A stretch of DNA of 64,000 bases. Source: Capnocytophaga stomatis. Lineage in GTDB: Bacteria > Bacteroidota > Bacteroidia > Flavobacteriales > Flavobacteriaceae. The DNA is taken from contig NZ_CP022387.1 of NCBI RefSeq assembly GCF_002302635.1, positions 310,001-374,000 on the forward strand, given 5' to 3'. How positions within the stretch are numbered: the first letter of the stretch is position 1; each line of letters starts with the position of its first letter. Positions 43,195 to 52,547 of this stretch are shown here, piece after piece. A program made the position numbers and the translations under genes. The notes beneath the pieces are model-generated. The model was not told the origin of the DNA. It made no database searches and was given only the letters and a program-made list of their open reading frames with translations.

Positions 43195-45753
43195 TTAAAA
43201 AGGATAGTTAATACCTATGTTATAAACCAAATTTTTTAAGGATACATCCGTAAACCAACGACTTCCCAACGGATTTGCCGGATTGTATATTCTGTTTGCG
43301 ACATCCAATCGGAAAACAAAAAATCCAAAATCATACCGAAGTCCTAAACCCGAACTCACTCCCACATCCTTCAATGACGAAAGATTTTTGAATTTGTACG
43401 AATCAAATGAAACATCATCAAGAACATTCCAAATATTACCCGCATCGGTAAAAATCGCTCCTTTAAAGCTTCCTGCTATCGGGAAACGATATTCCAAATT
43501 CAGTGTAAGTTTCATATTTGCCTCATTGTAATCCAAGATAGACTCACTGCTTCCTGGTCCCAAACTATAAGCTCTCCATCCGCGGTTATCACTTGAGCCT
43601 CCTGCAAAGTAACTTTGTGAAAACGGAATATTTTTTGAGTTCCCGTACGGAATAGCAACTCCTAAAAAGCCACGAAACGCTAAAGAGCTCTGCTCCCCTA
43701 TTGGCCAATGCTTAATGTAATCAAGTTCTGTTTTTACAAATTGAGCGTATTCAACTCCCAAAAATTTTCTTGGATTGCTCTCCTCTTTTACAACACCATA
43801 CAAACTTGAAAATAAGTTCAACAAGCTACCCGCACTTTCCAACTTCACACGGAATTGCGAGAAATCTCTCTGGAAAAACTGCGAATTATTATTGAATACA
43901 TAAGTAAAACTTGTTGAAAGAATGAAATCATTACGCGTAAGCCTTTCTTGTCTTTGTCCTATACTCAAAATTGGCGTTATATCTTCCTCTTTAAGAGTTA
44001 CTCTCTGATTAATAATATCCTTGAAAAATCCTGATGTGCCTTTTTCTACAATCAAATCTCCTTGATCATCTAAATACGAGGGGTCAAGTGCGTATTTTTT
44101 AGCAATTGTATTCAATCGATCGTAAGTAGATCTATAAATGTTGAAAAAATTCCCCGGATTTAAGTTATGTACGTACTGAACATTCAGTAAATCAAACACG
44201 GCTTTATCATTTCGTGGATTCCAAGAATATCGCAATACTCCTGTTACATTTTGCTTATCTAAACCGATGTTGGTTTGGTAACTCGTACCCACTTGCAACA
44301 TCGTTTGCGGAGTCATCGAATATGGGATTATTTTAGTTGTATTTAAAAAGAACAATATCTCAGGAAAAACCAAACGAATATCCCCGCTGATTTCTGACAT
44401 ATTGAAAAATCTTTTCTCACTTGAATTTCTTTGTGAAGCGAAAGTCCCCTGCAAATTCAATTCCAATATTTCACTTCTTCTGAAGGCATTTCTCGTTGCA
44501 AATGAAGTCCCTAATGTTATACCAATTCGTTCAATTTCAGAGCGTTTTATTTCATTTGTAAGCCGAAGCGAAAATTTATCCAACGGAGCTAAATATATAT
44601 TGGCATCTAAACTTTTCTGAAGTGTATCATTTTCAGCATATTTAAACTCAATATTCGGATATTTAAAAATACGTAAATTATTGATTTGCTTATAGGTAAG
44701 TCCTCTATTTTCATCTGAATAAGTTGCTCCTTTTTCCAAAGCTGAAGCCATTTTCAAAATACGAGGTTTGTATTTCAATTTATCTTTATAAAATATTGTT
44801 ATATCCTTATAAGTAATTGAATCCAAAGTTTTTGGATCCATAGTGTAATCATAATCGGTAAAAATTCGAATGTTGTTAAGGTAATGAACTTTATAAACTT
44901 TTTTAGTGATAATATCCCCATCACGCTCAATCAAATCATCAATAACGGTTGTTACGTCAAGTTTTTGGTCTTTATTTTCCTGAATCGTGTCACGCTCAAT
45001 CTCAAAATTTATTGAACTTGGCTGAAATGTATAAAAACCATTATTCCGAAATAAAGTTGTAAGGCGGCTGCGTTCGCTGTTAAAATCACTTAATTGATAC
45101 GGATTTCCCGACTTCAAAAAACTGTTATATAAATGTGTATCATACACAGAATCAATCTCCGAAGAAGCTATCGAAGTTTTTAAAGTATCCAAATAATAAC
45201 GCTCTCCGGTCTGAATATGATAAGAAACAATTGCTCGTTTTTTCTTATTTTTAGGATTATAGGTAACACTATCTTTCACAGTAGAATTAAAATATCCGAT
45301 ACTGTTATGATATGATTTTAAGTAATTTACGCTTGATTTTATTTTCGAGCTATCTAAAATAACAGGAGCTTCACCAATGTTTTTCAGCTGCTTATGTATC
45401 CCTGAAACAAGGAAGGATTGTTTTAATCTTCTTACTTGTTTTTGTGACAATATCCTTTCCAAAGTGCTATTCCACTTCGGGTGTTCGTCAAGCCAATCTT
45501 GAAAATCTTCCTCAGGATTTGGTTTCGCGGCATTGTATATGAACAACCCCAAAGGCAACCCAAACAAAGACGCATTTGGTTTTTGTAAAATAAAATTATT
45601 TATCTTTGCGTCTTCTGTTTTTTTATCATTTACGTAAACGGTATTTTCTTTGAGCAAATACGAGTTTTCAGGAACCCTTTTTACAGCGTTACAGGCTGAT
45701 AACAAAACAGATACCAACGCAAAGAGTAATATTTTAGGAATAAATAATCTCAC
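43195..45753 (-). CDS. TamL-type outer-membrane barrel lipoprotein (BamA/TamA family)
   Basis: An 852-residue Omp85-family protein. The signal peptide ends at a lipobox, LLSAC with Cys21, which marks it as TamL, the lipidated TamA of Bacteroidota. No Lys plus acidic signal follows (NAVKRVP), so the lipid end should face the periplasm. POTRA-like domains occupy about residues 40-400, then a 16-strand barrel with the family motif near FAGGSSDNRGWRAYSLGPG and the closing strand YNIGINYPF. No TamB homologue is adjacent. It is divergent from the RNA methyltransferase. Confidence 0.88.
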   Translation of the reverse strand: MRLFIPKILLFALVSVLLSACNAVKRVPENSYLLKENTVYVNDKKTEDAKINNFILQKPNASLFGLPLGLFIYNAAKPNPEEDFQDWLDEHPKWNSTLERILSQKQVRRLKQSFLVSGIHKQLKNIGEAPVILDSSKIKSSVNYLKSYHNSIGYFNSTVKDSVTYNPKNKKKRAIVSYHIQTGERYYLDTLKTSIASSEIDSVYDTHLYNSFLKSGNPYQLSDFNSERSRLTTLFRNNGFYTFQPSSINFEIERDTIQENKDQKLDVTTVIDDLIERDGDIITKKVYKVHYLNNIRIFTDYDYTMDPKTLDSITYKDITIFYKDKLKYKPRILKMASALEKGATYSDENRGLTYKQINNLRIFKYPNIEFKYAENDTLQKSLDANIYLAPLDKFSLRLTNEIKRSEIERIGITLGTSFATRNAFRRSEILELNLQGTFASQRNSSEKRFFNMSEISGDIRLVFPEILFFLNTTKIIPYSMTPQTMLQVGTSYQTNIGLDKQNVTGVLRYSWNPRNDKAVFDLLNVQYVHNLNPGNFFNIYRSTYDRLNTIAKKYALDPSYLDDQGDLIVEKGTSGFFKDIINQRVTLKEEDITPILSIGQRQERLTRNDFILSTSFTYVFNNNSQFFQRDFSQFRVKLESAGSLLNLFSSLYGVVKEESNPRKFLGVEYAQFVKTELDYIKHWPIGEQSSLAFRGFLGVAIPYGNSKNIPFSQSYFAGGSSDNRGWRAYSLGPGSSESILDYNEANMKLTLNLEYRFPIAGSFKGAIFTDAGNIWNVLDDVSFDSYKFKNLSSLKDVGVSSGLGLRYDFGFFVFRLDVANRIYNPANPLGSRWFTDVSLKNLVYNIGINYPF

Positions 45754-45773
45754 AAACTTTTGTTTTTAGGGCT

Positions 45774-45781
45774 CAAAAATA
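45774..45781 (-). promoter_or_regulatory. Promoter -7 box for the TamL-type gene
   Basis: Minus-strand TATTTTTG, an exact TAnnTTTG match, 21 bases before the ATG at 45753, in the 38-base gap between divergent genes. Confidence 0.45.
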
Positions 45782-45791
45782 CATATTTTTT

Positions 45792-46520
45792 ATGGTTAGC
45801 AAAAATCAAATTAAACTTATTCAGAAGTTACAACAAAAAAAATATCGTTTTCAGCATCAAATGTTTATAGTAGAAGGCAAAAAATCAATTCTTGAGTTTC
45901 TACAACCAAACTTTGATGTCGAGCAAATTTTTGTTACGGAATACTTCTCCAAAAAATTACCGAAAAACAAAACAACTATCACCACAAAAGAAGAATTAAA
46001 GAAAATCAGTTCGCTCAAAAATCCTGATGAAGGCTTTGCTATTTTCAAAATCCCTACCGAACAACCCATTAAAAATAAAGGACTTATCGTTGCCTTGGAC
46101 GACATTCGCGACCCTGGAAATCTGGGAACTATCATTCGGATTTGTGATTGGTTTGGCGTGCATCAATTGGTTTGCAGCCAAGAAACGGTAGATTGCTATA
46201 ATCCAAAAGTAGTGCAAGCCTCAATGGGTTCGCTAACTCGGGTAAACGTACATTACACTGACTTACAGCACTTTCTAAACAATACCAAATTACCCGTATA
46301 TACTACGGCGATGAGCGGAGAAAGTGTGTATCGAACTCCTTTTCCTGAGAATCTTATCTTAGTAATGGGCAACGAAGCCAACGGAATTTCCGAAGAAATC
46401 TTTAAATTTGCCACAAAAAAAATCACAATTCCTCGTTTTGGACAATTACAACAAACTGAAAGCCTGAATGTTGCAACCGCAACCGCTATTTTACTGAGCG
46501 AAGCCAGAAGAACTTTTTAA
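45792..46520 (+). CDS. TrmH-family RNA methyltransferase (SpoU type)
   Basis: A 242-residue SPOUT methyltransferase, most likely acting on ribose of rRNA or tRNA. An N-terminal substrate-binding part (KYRFQHQMFIVEGKKSILEFL) is followed by motif 1 DDIRDPGNLGTIIRICDWFG, motif 2 LVMGNEANGISEEI and motif 3 IPRFGQLQQTESLNVATATA, which form the trefoil knot. The exact target cannot be told. The ABC ATPase gene follows by 24 bases. Confidence 0.92.
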   Translation: MVSKNQIKLIQKLQQKKYRFQHQMFIVEGKKSILEFLQPNFDVEQIFVTEYFSKKLPKNKTTITTKEELKKISSLKNPDEGFAIFKIPTEQPIKNKGLIVALDDIRDPGNLGTIIRICDWFGVHQLVCSQETVDCYNPKVVQASMGSLTRVNVHYTDLQHFLNNTKLPVYTTAMSGESVYRTPFPENLILVMGNEANGISEEIFKFATKKITIPRFGQLQQTESLNVATATAILLSEARRTF

Positions 46521-46544
46521 GTAATAATAAATATGTATTAAAAA

Positions 46545-47702
46545 ATGTCAAAACATCAACAACGCATACAACAAGCCTTACAAAACATTGAAAATAACGA
46601 TATTTCATTAGGCTTTCGCAAATTGCTTGATTGTGCTACCGATACCCAAAGTATGGAAATCTACAACCAAGCCATTGCACTAACCGATTGGAAAGAAAAC
46701 AATCCTACAAACACAACTGAATTTGTAGAACGAGCCAAAACATTGCTTGCCAATATAGAGAAACACAGCGTCAATGAAGTAGACACCCAACAAGCCGTTT
46801 TGGTGGCAAAAGACATTCAAAAACAATACGGCTTGGGTAGCTTTGTATTAGGTCCGATTTCAGTAGAAATAAAAAAAGGACAAGTTTACGGACTCGTAGG
46901 AGAAAATGGTAATGGAAAAACTACCCTGCTGCGTATTTTAGCCAACGATTTGTCGTTTAACATCGGTACACTTGAATATAATTTCAGGGAAAATTCAAAA
47001 AACGAGTATGACCTGAAAACCAAGCTCGTTTACATCCCGCAACGTACTGCAAAATGGTATGGAAGCCTCAAAGAAAATCTGAAGTTTGTGTTGGCAAATT
47101 ACGGCATTCCCCCCAAGGAAAACGAAACAAGAACCTTAATGATGATAGCACGTTTAGGACTTTGGAAATACAAAGACCTCAAATGGAGCGAGCTTTCATC
47201 AGGGTATAAAATGCGGTTTGAACTTGCTCGTACATTGCTTCGTAAACCTGAATTATTACTGCTTGATGAACCATTAGGAAATTTGGATGTAATGGCACAA
47301 CAGATCATCTTGGAAGACCTGAAAATGATTGCCAATTCTGTTAATAATCCTATCGCTTTGATTTTAAGTTCACAGCAATTGTACGAAGTTGAAAAAATTT
47401 CAGACAAAGTTATTTTCCTGAAAAACGGAAAATATACTGATAACTCATCACAAAGCAAACAGGAAAGTATTGACAACCCGCTGATTGTTGAAATTGACAC
47501 CACCAATTCTCGCGAGGAACTCATCAGTGCCTTTGCCTCACTTCCTCTTGAAAAACTTAATTACAACGGAGGAATTTATATTGCTTATTTTCAAACCAAT
47601 ACCGATTTATCAGAAGTACTAAGCAATTTAGGAAAATCAAAAATCAGTATCACATATTTGCGTAACATTTCAAGTTCAACCCGACGTTTTTTCGTCAATT
47701 AA
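46545..47702 (+). CDS. ABC transporter ATP-binding protein with N-terminal extension
   Basis: A 385-residue ABC ATPase. The first ~90 residues are a helical extension not typical of the family (QRIQQALQNIENNDISLGFRKLLD). The nucleotide-binding domain follows with Walker A GENGNGKTTLLRI, signature LSSGYKMRFELAR, Walker B LLLLDEPLGNLD and a serine in the H-loop region (ALILSSQQLYEVE) where many ABC proteins have His. A C-terminal domain of ~80 residues may be regulatory. It pairs with the membrane protein 12 bases downstream. Substrate unknown. Confidence 0.85.
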   Translation: MSKHQQRIQQALQNIENNDISLGFRKLLDCATDTQSMEIYNQAIALTDWKENNPTNTTEFVERAKTLLANIEKHSVNEVDTQQAVLVAKDIQKQYGLGSFVLGPISVEIKKGQVYGLVGENGNGKTTLLRILANDLSFNIGTLEYNFRENSKNEYDLKTKLVYIPQRTAKWYGSLKENLKFVLANYGIPPKENETRTLMMIARLGLWKYKDLKWSELSSGYKMRFELARTLLRKPELLLLDEPLGNLDVMAQQIILEDLKMIANSVNNPIALILSSQQLYEVEKISDKVIFLKNGKYTDNSSQSKQESIDNPLIVEIDTTNSREELISAFASLPLEKLNYNGGIYIAYFQTNTDLSEVLSNLGKSKISITYLRNISSSTRRFFVN

Positions 47703-47714
47703 TCAATTGAATAT

Positions 47715-48851
47715 ATGTACAATAAGATAGAAAAATTTTTGCTGGAACGATTTCCTTCTCTTTGGAATACCAAATTATGTTGGATTTTAATCATAAGCTT
47801 GCCTATACACGCATTCTTTTTTATGCTTGGCTGGCTATTGCTTGATGAAGAAAAACTAATAAGGTATTATTACAGTCCCCATATAGATGAATACTTCGTG
47901 ACACCATTTTTATTGCATTTAATAATTTCCATCTTACTGATTGTAGGATGGTTGGTAATGCTATTTAAACATAATGCATTTAAGAACTTTTACCCGAGTA
48001 GTCCATTGAAACTCTTCGGGCAGTTTGTGCAGTATTTCATTATTTTATCTTGTTCAACACTGTTTTCAATTTCCTTCAGCTTGGGAGTAAAAACCAGAGT
48101 AAACATATACTACACAGATGATTATATCAAAAAATTAAGTGATAAATTCCCTTTCCAGCAACAAAACAAAATTAGCCCCCAAGTGTTGGATGGTCTCTCA
48201 ACAGATTTTGAAGAACCCGCCAAAGTATTGTCTCATCAAAAACTAGATACTTTAAAATCAGTCACTTCAATTGATGATAATAACAGTGAGACTACAGAAA
48301 CAACCGCTACAGTTGACCATTCTGGCTACGACGAGCACCAATACTACGATAGTAAAACAGATAATTTGACAGAAAATCTCAGAATGATTGAGAATTTTTC
48401 TATGACTGAAAATATTCTAGCTTACATCCCTTTAATATTTATACTATCTACTTTGATTTTCTGTTTTCGTGTAACTAATTTACGAACTTTACTCTTTACC
48501 ATTATATTCTCGGGGATATTGGTACTCGTGTTAGGTATTTTTTCACTAATTATGGCCTTGGGTGGAGGTCACTCATCTATTCTTTGGTTGTACATCATTA
48601 CGGCATATGGCATTATCGTAATTTCTTTTGGTCTTGTAACACAAGTAAGAAAGTTGTATTCTGGCATTCTTTTAAATTTTTCACTGCTTTTCTTTGTACC
48701 AGCAACCTTTGGTTTTGTGGTATTAATAACTAATTCTGATTTTTTTGAACATAATTTTATACCAGTGTCCTACTTTATTTTTGGATTAGGATTTTTATTT
48801 GTATTACTTTACACCCACATATTGCACAAATGGCGTGCTTTACCAGAATAA
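47715..48851 (+). CDS. Polytopic membrane protein, likely ABC permease partner
   Basis: I do not recognise a named family in this 378-residue protein. About eight hydrophobic segments are seen, two before and six after a central hydrophilic loop of about 120 residues (roughly 130-245) rich in Thr, Asp and Tyr (SETTETTATVDHSGYDEHQYYDSKT). The gene starts 12 bases after the ABC ATPase stop, which suggests a two-gene exporter. The loop is probably extracytoplasmic or a sensor part (inference). Confidence 0.65.
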   Translation: MYNKIEKFLLERFPSLWNTKLCWILIISLPIHAFFFMLGWLLLDEEKLIRYYYSPHIDEYFVTPFLLHLIISILLIVGWLVMLFKHNAFKNFYPSSPLKLFGQFVQYFIILSCSTLFSISFSLGVKTRVNIYYTDDYIKKLSDKFPFQQQNKISPQVLDGLSTDFEEPAKVLSHQKLDTLKSVTSIDDNNSETTETTATVDHSGYDEHQYYDSKTDNLTENLRMIENFSMTENILAYIPLIFILSTLIFCFRVTNLRTLLFTIIFSGILVLVLGIFSLIMALGGGHSSILWLYIITAYGIIVISFGLVTQVRKLYSGILLNFSLLFFVPATFGFVVLITNSDFFEHNFIPVSYFIFGLGFLFVLLYTHILHKWRALPE

Positions 48852-48885
48852 AAATTTATGCAACATAAAAATATAACTGTCTTAT

Positions 48886-50751
48886 ATGAAAAAAAATATT
48901 TCAACATTAATGCTTTCTTCCTTAATTTTTCTTTTTTTTGCAGCCGCTTGTAAAAATAAAGAAGAAAAAACTAATAAGCAGATGAAAGAAAGCAACAAAA
49001 AAGTAGTTTATCAAGTATTTACACGCCTTTTCGGCAACACCAACAACACGAACAAGCCTTGGGGAACAAAACACGAAAACGGAGTGGGTAAATTCTCTGA
49101 TTTTACGGATAAAGCACTGCAAGAAATCAAAGATTTAGGAGCTACACATATCTGGTTTACAGGCGTTCCGCATCACGCTTTGGTGGGCGATTATACTGCA
49201 ATTGGCGTATCAAACGACTCTCCGGAAGTGGTAAAAGGGCGTGCAGGTTCGCCTTACGCCGTGAAGGACTACTACAACGTGAATCCTGATTTGGCGGACA
49301 ACCCTGAAAACCGATTGGAAGAATTCAAAGCCCTAATCGAACGCACTCATAAAAACGGACTTAAAGTAATCATCGATATTGTGCCAAATCACGTGGCTCG
49401 AAAGTACGAAAGCATTTCTAAACCTCAAGGAATCAAAGGATTTGGAGAAGATGACGATACTTCCGTTCAGTACGATGTAAACAATAATTTTTACTACAAT
49501 CCTGGCGAAGCATTTCAAGTGCCTGATTATATGGAAGGATATTTGCCCTTGGGAGGTGAACCTATCGCCAACGACCACAAATTTCAAGAATTTCCTGCTA
49601 AATGGACAGGCAATGGCTCACGAAAATCCAAACCTGATTTCAACGATTGGTATGAAACAGTGAAGCTCAATTTCGGAGTGCGACCCGATGGCACAAAAGA
49701 TTTTCCTGAACTTTCCGACGACTTCAATGACAAAGACTATAAAGCACATTTCCAATTTTGGGAAACAAAAACCGTTCCGAATACGTGGGTGAAATTTAGA
49801 GATATTGCCTTATTTTGGCTTGGTTTGGGTGTGGACGGATTCCGTTTTGATATGGCAGAGATGGTTCCCGTGGAATTTTGGAGCTATCTGAATTCCAACA
49901 TTAAAATGAAAAATCCTGATGCGTTTTTGCTGGCGGAAATCTATAATCCGAAAGCCTATCGCGACTATATCCGAAAAGGAAAAATGGATTATCTGTACGA
50001 TAAAGTACAATTGTATGATACATTGCGAGGCATCATTTCACACGGACGTTCAACAGATGCTATTGCTCCTATTCAGAAGGAGTTAGCTGATATTTCCGAA
50101 AATATGCTTCACTTTTTGGAGAATCACGACGAACAACGTATTGCATCACCTGAATTTGCAGGATATGCCGAAAAAGCAAAGCCTGCGATGACAGTTTCTG
50201 CACTTATTAGCGATGCTCCCGTAATGATTTATTTCGGACAAGAAGTGGGCGAAAAAGGAGCAGAACGAGGCGGTTTCGGAAGTCCGTCACGCACTTCAAT
50301 TTTCGACTATGTAGGCGTTCCTGCACACCAACGTTGGATGAACAACAAGCAATTTGACGGAGGTCAACTTTCTGAAAATGAGAAACAATTACGTGATTTT
50401 TACAAACGTTTGCTGAACTTGGACGTAAACGGATTTTACGCTGATATTCACGAACATAACCGAAAAAATACGGAATTCTACAACGACAAAGTATATGCCT
50501 TTGTACGCGGCGATGAAGAAAATCAGTGGATTATCGTAGTGAATTTCAGTGATACTGATGGTTTTGGGTTCGATTTACAAATTCCGCAATTTGTAGTTGG
50601 AAGTTGGTTTTTGAACGATGGAGCATACACCGCAAACGATGCACTTTATCAAAAGCAGCAAACCACACTCAACATTCAAAACGGACAAGGTAAAATGCGT
50701 GTGGATATTGCTCCATTACAATCACTTGTGTTTAAAATTTCAAAAAAGTAA
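48886..50751 (+). CDS. GH13 alpha-amylase-family surface lipoprotein
   Basis: A 621-residue alpha-glucan-active enzyme. The lipobox FAAAC gives lipid Cys22, followed by KNKEEK, which fits the surface-export signal. The four GH13 regions are present: VIDIVPNHVA (I), GVDGFRFDMAEM (II, with nucleophile Asp), LLAEIYNP (III, acid/base Glu) and FLENHDEQRI (IV). A beta-sandwich domain ends the protein. It resembles SusG-type starch amylases in layout, but no susC/susD pair is next to it. Exact substrate unknown. Confidence 0.9.
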   Translation: MKKNISTLMLSSLIFLFFAAACKNKEEKTNKQMKESNKKVVYQVFTRLFGNTNNTNKPWGTKHENGVGKFSDFTDKALQEIKDLGATHIWFTGVPHHALVGDYTAIGVSNDSPEVVKGRAGSPYAVKDYYNVNPDLADNPENRLEEFKALIERTHKNGLKVIIDIVPNHVARKYESISKPQGIKGFGEDDDTSVQYDVNNNFYYNPGEAFQVPDYMEGYLPLGGEPIANDHKFQEFPAKWTGNGSRKSKPDFNDWYETVKLNFGVRPDGTKDFPELSDDFNDKDYKAHFQFWETKTVPNTWVKFRDIALFWLGLGVDGFRFDMAEMVPVEFWSYLNSNIKMKNPDAFLLAEIYNPKAYRDYIRKGKMDYLYDKVQLYDTLRGIISHGRSTDAIAPIQKELADISENMLHFLENHDEQRIASPEFAGYAEKAKPAMTVSALISDAPVMIYFGQEVGEKGAERGGFGSPSRTSIFDYVGVPAHQRWMNNKQFDGGQLSENEKQLRDFYKRLLNLDVNGFYADIHEHNRKNTEFYNDKVYAFVRGDEENQWIIVVNFSDTDGFGFDLQIPQFVVGSWFLNDGAYTANDALYQKQQTTLNIQNGQGKMRVDIAPLQSLVFKISKK

Positions 50752-50929
50752 TAAAAAATAAAGTTTGATTGTTGAAATCCCACAGCTGACATAAATTATC
50801 ATAGATGCAAATAAATTCCTATGGCTAATCTGTGTTAGTTGTGGTTTTTTCTTTTTCAGAATTAAAAAAATGTTTGTCAAAGCTCTGAAACTTATTGGAA
50901 TATAATATTATTTCTGTCCTTGCTAAAAA
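50752..50929. other. Intergenic stretch with dispersed-repeat remnant
   Basis: No gene. The stretch 50780-50850 contains CACAGCTGACATAAATT and TAATCTGTGTTAGTTGTGG, a pattern resembling ATCTGTG-type dispersed repeats of Bacteroidota; a related piece lies near 15464. Confidence 0.4.
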
Positions 50930-51793
50930 TTACATTCTTTTGAAGCGATTATGTGTCCAAAGATAATATTCGGGTTGCTTATAGATTTGCTGATTCAATC
51001 GTTCAAAAAACATATCAGTTATTTGATAATCGGGAACTTGCGTAGGATTATCTGACAAAATTTCAAAAGTAGTTTGGTAATATCCACGCTTAATTTTCTG
51101 GATGTTTGCAAACAAAATCACTGCATTAAGCTGTTTTCCCATTCGTTCGGCACCCGTAAACACAGGAACTCGAAGCCCCAAAAACGGTCGGCGATAACTT
51201 TTGGAATTGTTCGGCACTTGGTCGGCAGCGAAGCCATAACAGCAGATAAGTCCCTGATCTTTATGTCGTTTCATTTCCACAGAAGCTCTGTATCGCGAAA
51301 GTAAAAAACTTTTGTGTTTCATTCGTACTTTTTGAACAAGTCGGTCGAAATACTTGTTACTCAGTGGTGTATAAAGTGCGTAAGGTTTATGCTCTAAATT
51401 GTAAGCCAGCGAAAGCAACCATTCGTAACTTGCATAATGCCCGCACATTAGGATTGCACTTCGGTTTTCAATACTTTTCTCTTTGAATATTTCCAAATTG
51501 GTATAAGTCATCCGCTGTTTCATTTCTTTCTCGCTCATTCCGTAGGATTTTATCATTTCCAGAAATATGTCGCAGAAATGTTTGTAGAATTTTTTTTCGA
51601 TGTTCAGTAACTCCGTTTGCGTTTTAAAAGGAAAGGCAATATTCAAATTCTTACGAACAACTTTCGCCCTGAATTTCAATAGTTTATATACCACAAAATA
51701 CACAAAATCCGATACTACATACAGCAATCGGAAAGGAAGTTTTGACAATATCCAAATAATGGGATATGCCAAAATATATACCAACAAATCCAT
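50930..51793 (-). CDS. Lipid A biosynthesis acyltransferase (LpxL/HtrB-like)
   Basis: A 287-residue membrane-anchored enzyme that adds a secondary acyl chain to lipid A. The HX4(D/E) catalytic motif is GHYASYEW, in the expected place near residue 120. The motif PFLGLRVPVFTGAERMG with the preceding GFAADQVPN is conserved in the family. N-terminal hydrophobic helix at about residues 2-20. It is divergent from the rhomboid gene through a palindromic promoter. Confidence 0.88.
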   Translation of the reverse strand: MDLLVYILAYPIIWILSKLPFRLLYVVSDFVYFVVYKLLKFRAKVVRKNLNIAFPFKTQTELLNIEKKFYKHFCDIFLEMIKSYGMSEKEMKQRMTYTNLEIFKEKSIENRSAILMCGHYASYEWLLSLAYNLEHKPYALYTPLSNKYFDRLVQKVRMKHKSFLLSRYRASVEMKRHKDQGLICCYGFAADQVPNNSKSYRRPFLGLRVPVFTGAERMGKQLNAVILFANIQKIKRGYYQTTFEILSDNPTQVPDYQITDMFFERLNQQIYKQPEYYLWTHNRFKRM

Positions 51794-51811
51794 TTATATC
51801 AAAAATTTCTG

Positions 51812-51829
51812 CAAATATAATTATATTTG
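51812..51829. promoter_or_regulatory. Palindromic divergent promoter of lpxL-like and rhomboid genes
   Basis: CAAATATAATTATATTTG is a perfect 18-bp palindrome. Its right half (51822-51829) is TATATTTG for the rhomboid gene on the plus strand and its left half (51812-51819) is TATATTTG for the acyltransferase on the minus strand. Two -7 boxes therefore sit back to back, 2 bases apart, 18-19 bases from the start codons. Confidence 0.6.
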
Positions 51830-51848
51830 TCCGAAAAAATTCAATACA

Positions 51849-52493
51849 ATGGGAGATTTAAGTTTAGCTACCCTTGCCATAATTATTGCCAATGTGCTTT
51901 TTTCTATGCAAGGTTTTAAGGATTATTCATTTTTTAACAAATATAAGTTTGGCGTTCGTGAAGTTCAGCGTGGCGAATACATCAGGATGCTAACCAGTGG
52001 CTTTCTTCACGCCGATTGGCAACATCTTATTTTCAATATGATAACGCTGTTTTTCTTTGCCGATGTTGTCATTGCATACGCAGGAATCACGCATTTTGTG
52101 CTCATTTATATCTTCTCTCTGATTTTAGGAAGTTTGTTTGCGTTATTCCTTCACCGAAACGAACCTTACTACACTGCAGTTGGGGCAAGCGGAGCTGTTA
52201 CAGGGATTTTGTATGCTTCTATTTTGTTCAATCCCAATATGATGATTATAGTTTTTGTAATCCCGATGCCGGCATATATTTTCGGAATCGGTTACTTGCT
52301 CTATTCAATTTACGGAATGAAATCACGCACGGATAACATCGGACATTCGGCTCATTTTGGAGGAGCTGTGGGCGGACTTATTTATGCTCTTGCCTACCAA
52401 CCATCGCTAATTAGCAGAGAACCTTTATTGGTTGGAGGAATGCTGATTCCCATAGCGTTACTATTTATTTTTCGTAAAAAATTGGAAAGATAA
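51849..52493 (+). CDS. Rhomboid-family intramembrane serine protease
   Basis: A 214-residue polytopic membrane protein. The catalytic serine is Ser114 in GASGAVTG, the partner His168 in GHSAHFGGAVGG, and the oxyanion region HADWQHLIFNM (His59, Asn63). Six membrane helices fit the rhomboid core. The start at 51849 follows a -7 box by 19 bases; the much longer frame to 51600 overlaps the acyltransferase and is a shadow. Substrates unknown. Confidence 0.9.
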   Translation: MGDLSLATLAIIIANVLFSMQGFKDYSFFNKYKFGVREVQRGEYIRMLTSGFLHADWQHLIFNMITLFFFADVVIAYAGITHFVLIYIFSLILGSLFALFLHRNEPYYTAVGASGAVTGILYASILFNPNMMIIVFVIPMPAYIFGIGYLLYSIYGMKSRTDNIGHSAHFGGAVGGLIYALAYQPSLISREPLLVGGMLIPIALLFIFRKKLER

Positions 52494-52547
52494 ACCATAT
52501 TGGCACACAAATTGACTAAAAAACAAAAAATTCAAAATAATTAGATT

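Noticed and set aside
51600-51848. N-terminal extension of the rhomboid ORF
   Set aside because: It overlaps the divergent acyltransferase gene and its promoter; the rhomboid fold begins at 51849.
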